From Kitasatospora sp. NA04385 (lineage in GTDB: Bacteria > Actinomycetota > Actinomycetes > Streptomycetales > Streptomycetaceae): DNA of 57,430 nucleotides. Positions 52,969-57,430 of this stretch are shown here, one piece after another. The DNA lies in contig NZ_CP054919.1 of assembly GCF_013364235.1 (NCBI RefSeq), positions 1,739,309-1,796,738 on the forward strand. Direction: 5' to 3'. A program made the translations under genes and the position numbers. Each line of letters opens with the position of its first letter. Position 1 is the first letter of the stretch. The notes under the pieces are model-generated. The model did no database searches. It had not been told where the DNA came from and worked only from the letters and a program-made list of their open reading frames with translations.

Positions 52969-53847
52969 TCAGGGGGCGGGGAGGGCGCGGAGGTAGGCCC
53001 GGACCGCTCCGGAGGTCTCGTCGGGGCGCCCGATGACCAGGAGGTCCGGCCCCGGTGCGGTTCCGTGCAGGGGGCGGTAGACGAGGCCGGGCAGGGTGAT
53101 CCGTTCGGTGGCGGCGGGGACGAGGGCCACGCCCGCGCCGGCCGAGGCGAGGGCGAGGACGCCGAGGGTGCTGCCGACCACGCGGACCCGGGCGCGGTCC
53201 TTCTCGGCGGCGGGCCGGATCCGGGACAGGACGGTCTCGTCCTCCTCGCGGCCGGCGAAGACGATGAGGTCGTGGGTGGCCAGCGCGGCGGCGGTCACCG
53301 TGGCGGCGGAGGCCAGTTCGTGGTCGGCGCGCAGCGCGACGGAGAGCGGGGTGGGCGCGCGGCGGGTGACCCGCAGGCCGTCGGCGTCGCCGAGGGCGAG
53401 GTCGGGGCAGTAGCCGAGGTCGAGCGTGCCGTCGCGCACCGCCTGCACCTGGGCGGCGGGCGGCAGCTCGGTCAGGGCGAGTCCGACCCGGGGGTGGGCC
53501 AGGCGGAAGTCGTGCAGGTCCTCGGGGAGGACGCCCTGGAGGACGGCGACGCCGGAGAAGCCGATCCGCACCGTCCCGGTCTCGCCGCGCACGGACTGCC
53601 GGGCGGCCCGCAGGGCCCGGTCGGCCTGCGCCAGGGTGCGGCGGGCCGCGGGGAGCAGCAGTTCGCCGGCCTCGGTCAGTTCGACGCTCCGGCTGGTCCT
53701 GGTGAACAGCCGCCCGCCCACCTCGCGCTCCAGGGCCTGCACCTGGGCGCTGAGGGTGGACTGGGTGACGTTCAGCCGGGCGGCGGCCCGGCCGAAGTGC
53801 CGTTCGTCGGCGACCGCGACGAAGTAGCGCAGGTGCCGCAGTTCCAC
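52969..53847 (-). CDS. LysR-family transcriptional regulator
   Basis: The 292-residue protein has an N-terminal LysR HTH (ELRHLRYFVAVADERHFGRAA, then LNVTQSTLSAQVQALEREVGGRLFTRTSR) and a periplasmic-binding-like effector domain. The GTG at 53847 has GGGAGG six bases upstream. It is divergent from the SnoaL-like gene, the usual arrangement when a LysR protein controls its neighbour. The 87-base gap holds three direct GATCGT repeats that may be its sites. The inducer is unknown. Confidence 0.92.
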   Translation of the reverse strand: MELRHLRYFVAVADERHFGRAAARLNVTQSTLSAQVQALEREVGGRLFTRTSRSVELTEAGELLLPAARRTLAQADRALRAARQSVRGETGTVRIGFSGVAVLQGVLPEDLHDFRLAHPRVGLALTELPPAAQVQAVRDGTLDLGYCPDLALGDADGLRVTRRAPTPLSVALRADHELASAATVTAAALATHDLIVFAGREEDETVLSRIRPAAEKDRARVRVVGSTLGVLALASAGAGVALVPAATERITLPGLVYRPLHGTAPGPDLLVIGRPDETSGAVRAYLRALPAP

Positions 53848-53862
53848 GGACCGCCTCCCGTC

Positions 53863-53889
53863 GATCGTTCCGGCCGATCGTCGGATCGT
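53863..53889. promoter_or_regulatory. GATCGT repeats in the lysR/SnoaL intergenic region
   Basis: GATCGT occurs at 53863, 53876 and 53884 within the divergent promoter region. It is a candidate LysR binding region; TTGGAC at 53899 may be the -35 of the SnoaL-like gene. Confidence 0.35.
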
Positions 53890-53934
53890 ATCTTTCGGTT
53901 GGACCCATCGTTCACCGGGGCGAACACTGGACGG

Positions 53935-54534
53935 GTGACGACGAATACGACACTTCAGGACCGACAGGACATCGCCGACCTCATGACCGGGTGGATCCAC
54001 CGCGACCTGGGCGACTGGGAGCGGCTGAAGGGCCTCTTCCACCCGGACAGCCGGATCGAGATCACCTGGTTCGAGGGGCCCGCGCACGAGTTCGTCGACG
54101 CGTCCGCCCGGATGGGGGCCTCCGCCTTCCGCACCAAGCACCTGATCACCGCGCCCGTGGTGACCTTCTCCGCGGACGGCACCCGCGCCGTCAGCGAGAC
54201 CAACGCCGTCATCATCGGCGAGAACACCGACCTCCGGCTCGGCTGCGAGGGCCACAACCGGTTCGTCGACCGCCTGGAGAAGCGGGACGGGGTGTGGCGG
54301 ATCAGCGACCGCAAGAGCGTCTACGACTTCGCCTCGTTCACCTTCCCGGCCGGCCCCGTCGACGTCGACCCGCGGGCGGTCGACCGGCACCCGCGGGAGT
54401 ACGCGGCCCTCGCCTACCTGCTGGAGGCCACCGGCTACCCGGTGGGCCGGGTCTTCGCGACCAGGGGCAGCGAGCTGGAACGCGACCTCAAGGAGTCCGC
54501 GTCCGCCTGGCTGCACGAGCGGACGGACGGCTGA
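53935..54534 (+). CDS. SnoaL-like (NTF2-fold) protein
   Basis: The 199-residue protein shows the SnoaL-like/NTF2 cone fold pattern: DRQDIADLMTGWIHRDLGDW helix, the FHPDSRIEITWFEGPAHEF strand pair, then HNRFVDRLEKRDGVWRISDRKSVYD. Members are small isomerases, dehydratases or hydrolases, often of aromatic compounds. The GTG at 53935 has no evident ribosome binding site and may be leaderless. The divergent LysR gene is its likely regulator. The C-terminal 50 residues extend beyond the usual domain. The substrate is not inferable. Confidence 0.82.
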   Translation: MTTNTTLQDRQDIADLMTGWIHRDLGDWERLKGLFHPDSRIEITWFEGPAHEFVDASARMGASAFRTKHLITAPVVTFSADGTRAVSETNAVIIGENTDLRLGCEGHNRFVDRLEKRDGVWRISDRKSVYDFASFTFPAGPVDVDPRAVDRHPREYAALAYLLEATGYPVGRVFATRGSELERDLKESASAWLHERTDG

Positions 54535-54686
54535 CGGCCCGCCCGCCACGCGCCACCGCGCACGCCCCGGACGAACTCCGCCGCGCGGTGCAGGAGTTGG
54601 GTCACGTCGGCACCCCCGTCCACGGCCGGACCGACGACGAGCTCCTCTACCCGTTCGTCGGCACCGCCGGAGCCCGCGCCTTCCTG
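54535..54686. other. Short convergent gap with a possible gene remnant
   Basis: Between the SnoaL-like stop and the ABC permease stop, one frame reads HAPDELRRAVQELGHVGTPV and then GRTDDELLYPFVGTAGARAF, which looks protein-like but has no start. It may be a decayed fragment. No hairpin terminator was recognised. Confidence 0.25.
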
Positions 54687-55490
54687 TCAGACCGCCCGGC
54701 GGTAGAGCCAGACGCCGAGCGGGGCGAAGACGGCGACGATGCCGACGTCCCAGGCGAGCGCCTGCCAGACCTGGGTGCCGAGCGGCCCGCCGATCATCAG
54801 GGTGCGGACGGCGCCCGCGGTGATGGTGACGGGCTGGTGGTTGGCGAAGACCTGCAGCCAGCCGGGCATGGTCGCGGTGGGGACGAACGCGGAGGACGCG
54901 AAGACCAGCGGCGCGAGGACGGGGAACGCGGCGGCGGTCGCGGTCTCGGGGTCGCCGACGGCGAGGCCGACCACGGCGAACACCCAGGACATCGCGAACC
55001 CGAAGGCCAGCACCAGCAGCGCGCCGGCCAGGAACGCCAGGACGCCGTTGTGGATGCGGAAGCCGACCAGGAAGCCGACGCCGGTCATCAGCGCGACCAC
55101 GAACACGTTCCGGGCCAGGTCGGCGGTGGTCCGCCCGGAGAGCACCGCGGAGCGGGCCATCGGCAGCGAGCGGAAGCGCTCCATCAGCCCGGTCTGCAGG
55201 TCGCCGGCCAGGCCGATCGCGGTGTTGACCGCGCCGAACACGACGACCTGCACGAACACGCCGGGCATCAGGTAGTCGACGTACGAGACGCCGTGCAGGA
55301 CCGCGCCGACCACCCCGCCGAACACGTAGCGGAACATCAGCACGAAGACGATCGGCTGCACCGTGGAGAAGATCAGCAAGCGGGGCACCCGGCGCAGCGC
55401 GATCAGGTTGCGCCCGGCGACGGCCAGCCCGTCCCGGACGGGGGCGAGCAGGCGGTCGGCCGGGGGCGGTCGCAGGGTGGTGGTGGTCAT
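54687..55490 (-). CDS. DrrB-type ABC-2 export permease
   Basis: The 267-residue protein has six membrane helices in the ABC-2 pattern. The conserved elements are VQPIVFVLMFRYVFGG, DYLMPGVFVQVVVFGAVNTAIGL, MERFRSLPMARSAVLSGR and FPVLAPLVFASSAFVPTATM. It pairs with the overlapping ATPase gene (ATGA) as a drug or lipid exporter of the daunorubicin-resistance type. Neither upstream nor downstream genes tell what is exported. Confidence 0.92.
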   Translation of the reverse strand: MTTTTLRPPPADRLLAPVRDGLAVAGRNLIALRRVPRLLIFSTVQPIVFVLMFRYVFGGVVGAVLHGVSYVDYLMPGVFVQVVVFGAVNTAIGLAGDLQTGLMERFRSLPMARSAVLSGRTTADLARNVFVVALMTGVGFLVGFRIHNGVLAFLAGALLVLAFGFAMSWVFAVVGLAVGDPETATAAAFPVLAPLVFASSAFVPTATMPGWLQVFANHQPVTITAGAVRTLMIGGPLGTQVWQALAWDVGIVAVFAPLGVWLYRRAV

Positions 55491-56482
55491 GGCCGTGGGC
55501 TCTCGGTGCGGTGGCCGGTGAGGGCGAGGTAGACGTCGTCGAGGCTGGACTCGCGGACGGCGATGGTGCGCGGGGTGAGCCGTTCGGCCTCCAGCGCGTG
55601 CAGGACGTCCATCAGCAGCAGCGAGCCGTCGGGGCTGGGCAGGCGCAGCACCGCGCCGTCGCGTTCGGGGCGCTGCGGCAGCCGGTCGGCGAGCAGGGTC
55701 TCGGCGCGGACGGCGCGCGGGTCCTCGCCCATGCCGAGTTCGAGGACGGTGGTGCCGAGGCGGGCCTTGAGCGCGCGCGGACTGTCGTCGGCGACCACCC
55801 GGCCCTCGGCGAGGACGGCGACGCGCTGGGCGAGCCGGTCGGCCTCCTCCAGGTACTGGGTGGTGAGCAGGACGGTGGTGCCCTCGGCGACGAGTTCGCG
55901 GATCAGCTCCCACAGGGCGGTGCGGCTCTGCGGGTCGAGGCCGGTGGTGGGCTCGTCGAGGAACAGCACGGGCGGTTCGGGGACGAGCGCGGCGGCGACG
56001 TCGAGGCGGCGGCGCATGCCGCCGGAGTAGGTGCGCACCGGGCGGTCGGCGGCGGCCGTGAGGTCGAAGCGGGCGAGCAGGTCGGCGGCGCGCGGGTCGC
56101 GGCGGTGGCGGGGCAGCTGGGTGAGGCGGCCGATCAGCCGGAGGTTCTCGCGGGCGGTCAGGTTGGGGTCGACGGCGGCGTACTGCCCGGCGAGCCCGAT
56201 CAGGCGGCGGACGGCGGCGGGGTGGGCGGCGACGTCGGTGCCGAGCACCTCGGCGCGGCCGGCGGTGGGCCGGATGATGGTGGTGAGGATGCGGATGGTG
56301 GTGGTCTTCCCGGCGCCGTTCGGCCCGAGCAGGCCGAACACGGTGCCGGGCGGGACGGTGAAGTCGACGCCGTCCAGGGCGACGAGGTCCTTGAAGCGCT
56401 TGCCGAGGCCCCGGACCCGGATCGCGGGTCGGGGGTCGGCGGGATCGGTCGGCCCGGTGGCCGCGGGTGTGGTGGGCGTCAT
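55487..56482 (-). CDS. DrrA-type ABC exporter ATPase
   Basis: The 331-residue ATPase has Walker A GLLGPNGAGKTT, the signature YSGGMRRRLDVAAAL and Walker B PVLFLDEPTTGLDPQSR. The C-terminal DrrA extension ends AVRESSLDDVYLALTGH. The ATG at 56482 has a GAGGGGG site. It forms the exporter with the overlapping permease gene. The divergent neighbour is a lipoprotein gene, with 189 bases between the starts for both promoters. Confidence 0.94.
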   Translation of the reverse strand: MTPTTPAATGPTDPADPRPAIRVRGLGKRFKDLVALDGVDFTVPPGTVFGLLGPNGAGKTTTIRILTTIIRPTAGRAEVLGTDVAAHPAAVRRLIGLAGQYAAVDPNLTARENLRLIGRLTQLPRHRRDPRAADLLARFDLTAAADRPVRTYSGGMRRRLDVAAALVPEPPVLFLDEPTTGLDPQSRTALWELIRELVAEGTTVLLTTQYLEEADRLAQRVAVLAEGRVVADDSPRALKARLGTTVLELGMGEDPRAVRAETLLADRLPQRPERDGAVLRLPSPDGSLLLMDVLHALEAERLTPRTIAVRESSLDDVYLALTGHRTESPRP

Positions 56483-56671
56483 GGGCGTGCCCCCTCGGGC
56501 GAGCGGTGCCCCTGCGAGCGGTACTCCTCCAGTGTCCGTCCGCCGCTGCCGGGTGGGCCTTCCGGGGCAACCTGGTCCCCCCTGGTGCGGAGCGGCCCGG
56601 CTCTGGAGTGGCCGGGCGGCGGGCGGCGGGAGTGGATGGTGTCCAGTGCCGCGCCGTCCCCTGGAGCCCCG

Positions 56672-57430
56672 ATGCCCCGTACCCGTCGTGCCGCCGCCGC
56701 CGCGGTGCTGTCGCTGTCCGCCCTGTCCGCCACGGCCTGCTCGGCGTCCGCGGACCTGAACGCCCCGCCCGCCGCGGGCTCCCCGTCCGCGGCGGCGCCG
56801 TCCGCGAGTTCCTCCCCGTCCGTGTCCACGTTCGCGTCCTCGGCGGGCACCCGGGTGGGGCTGGCCGGCGTGGGCAGCCTGGGCCCGGTCCTGGTGGACG
56901 CGCAGGGCCGCACCCTGTACCTGTACGGCGCGGACACCTCGGTGCACGCGAGCTGCCTGGACGAGTGCGCGAAGTCCTGGCCGCCGGTCACCACGCCGGG
57001 GTTCCCGCTGGCCGGGCCGGGCGTGGACGACGGGCTGCTGGGCGCGGCGGCGCTGCCGGACGGGACGGCGCAGGTGCTGTACAAGGGCCACCCGCTGTAC
57101 CGGTACACGGGCGACCGCGGGCCCGGCGAGGCCACCGGGCACACGGTGGCGGACCCGCACGGCACCTTCTACGCGGTGACCTCGCTGGGCGACCCGGTGG
57201 GCGTCGACATCGCGACGCTGCGCGGCGCGGGCGGCGGGGTGCCGAGCGCGGGCGCCTCGGCGAGCGCCTCGGCGGGTGCTTCGGCGAGCGCCTCGGCGGG
57301 CGCGTCGACTCCGGCCGACCCGGCGGCATCAGCGGCACCGGCGGACCCGGCGGAGCCGGGCGCCCAGGCCACCGCGCAGGCCCCGGCGGCCCAGGACCCC
57401 ACCCCGCAGACGCCCCCGCCGGCCGTCCAG
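56672..57430 (+). CDS. Lipoprotein with COG4315-type repeats, 3' end cut off
   Basis: The gene starts at an ATG six bases after GGAG and is open for 253 codons to the window edge. A signal peptide with a lipobox (LSALSATAC, cysteine at about residue 24) is followed by a Ser/Ala-rich linker. The conserved region RTLYLYGADTSVHASCLDECAKSWPP and VLYKGHPLYRYTGDRGPGEATGH (each shown in part elsewhere as LYLYGAD and LYRYTGD) is typical of the secreted COG4315 repeat family of unknown function. It ends in a long Ala/Ser/Pro-rich tail (SASASAGASASASAGAS) with no stop in the window. Confidence 0.85.
   Translation, partial: MPRTRRAAAAAVLSLSALSATACSASADLNAPPAAGSPSAAAPSASSSPSVSTFASSAGTRVGLAGVGSLGPVLVDAQGRTLYLYGADTSVHASCLDECAKSWPPVTTPGFPLAGPGVDDGLLGAAALPDGTAQVLYKGHPLYRYTGDRGPGEATGHTVADPHGTFYAVTSLGDPVGVDIATLRGAGGGVPSAGASASASAGASASASAGASTPADPAASAAPADPAEPGAQATAQAPAAQDPTPQTPPPAVQ

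Overview
The window is extremely GC-rich, with G or C at almost every third codon position, GTG starts, and ATGA/GTGA start-stop overlaps. Together with a hopanoid locus, teichoic-acid-type ABC exporter genes, a tRNA-Leu(GAG) with encoded CCA, an srs-like type III PKS locus and cysteine-type leader peptides, this points to a high-GC actinomycete of the Streptomycetaceae (Streptomyces or Kitasatospora). No insertion sequence, integrase or CRISPR array was seen.

Left part (1-13.5 kb, almost all minus strand). A hopanoid operon runs hpnC-hpnD-hpnE-polyprenyl synthase-shc-hpnG, with hpnG cut by the window edge. Upstream is a second operon: a sugar-nucleotidyltransferase-like protein, a glycerol-1-phosphate dehydrogenase-like protein, a CDP-alcohol phosphatidyltransferase, a GT2 glycosyltransferase and a TagGH-type exporter. 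It probably makes and exports a phosphopolyol glycoconjugate. A type II-like numbering does not apply to idi (IPP isomerase, Nudix type), which faces away and feeds isoprenoid supply.

Middle (13.5-23.5 kb). This part holds a 14-nt minisatellite, an RsbW-like ATPase and tRNA-Leu. Next come a WXG100-like/polymorphic toxin/immunity trio, a MerR-controlled MFS pump with a textbook 19-bp-spacer promoter, divergent fur and katG with an operator inside the katG promoter, and ddaH.

Core (23.6-38.4 kb, all minus strand, mostly overlapping genes). This looks like a natural-product cluster built around a hydrazine (N-N bond) forming machinery: a lysine N6-hydroxylase, a methionyl-tRNA-synthetase-like ligase and a D-amino-acid-oxidase-like flavoenzyme are consecutive and overlapping. 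The cupin domain that is fused to the MetRS-like domain in the known hydrazine synthetases is here a separate gene about 10 kb downstream. Around them are an MFS exporter, two ATP-grasp ligases, a tandem duplicated pair of acyl-CoA-dehydrogenase-like flavoenzymes, a radical SAM protein, a LuxR-type response regulator, a small NAGS-like protein and a BBE-type oxidoreductase. Neither NRPS nor PKS modules nor a carrier protein is seen, so the product is probably a small ATP-grasp-assembled N-N compound. I regard this as the most interesting system in the window.

Right part (38.7-57.4 kb). It contains a secreted propeller-like protein behind a probable cysteine-type leader peptide, a giant DUF4132 protein, a TPR/Sel1-like protein, a GH13 glucosidase followed by 45-nt and 34-nt tandem arrays, a UbiA prenyltransferase, and a membrane Ser/Thr kinase with reversed domain order. 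These are followed by an srsABC-like type III PKS/methyltransferase/flavoprotein operon whose third gene is frameshifted, a LysR/SnoaL divergent pair, a DrrAB-type ABC exporter and a partial lipoprotein gene.
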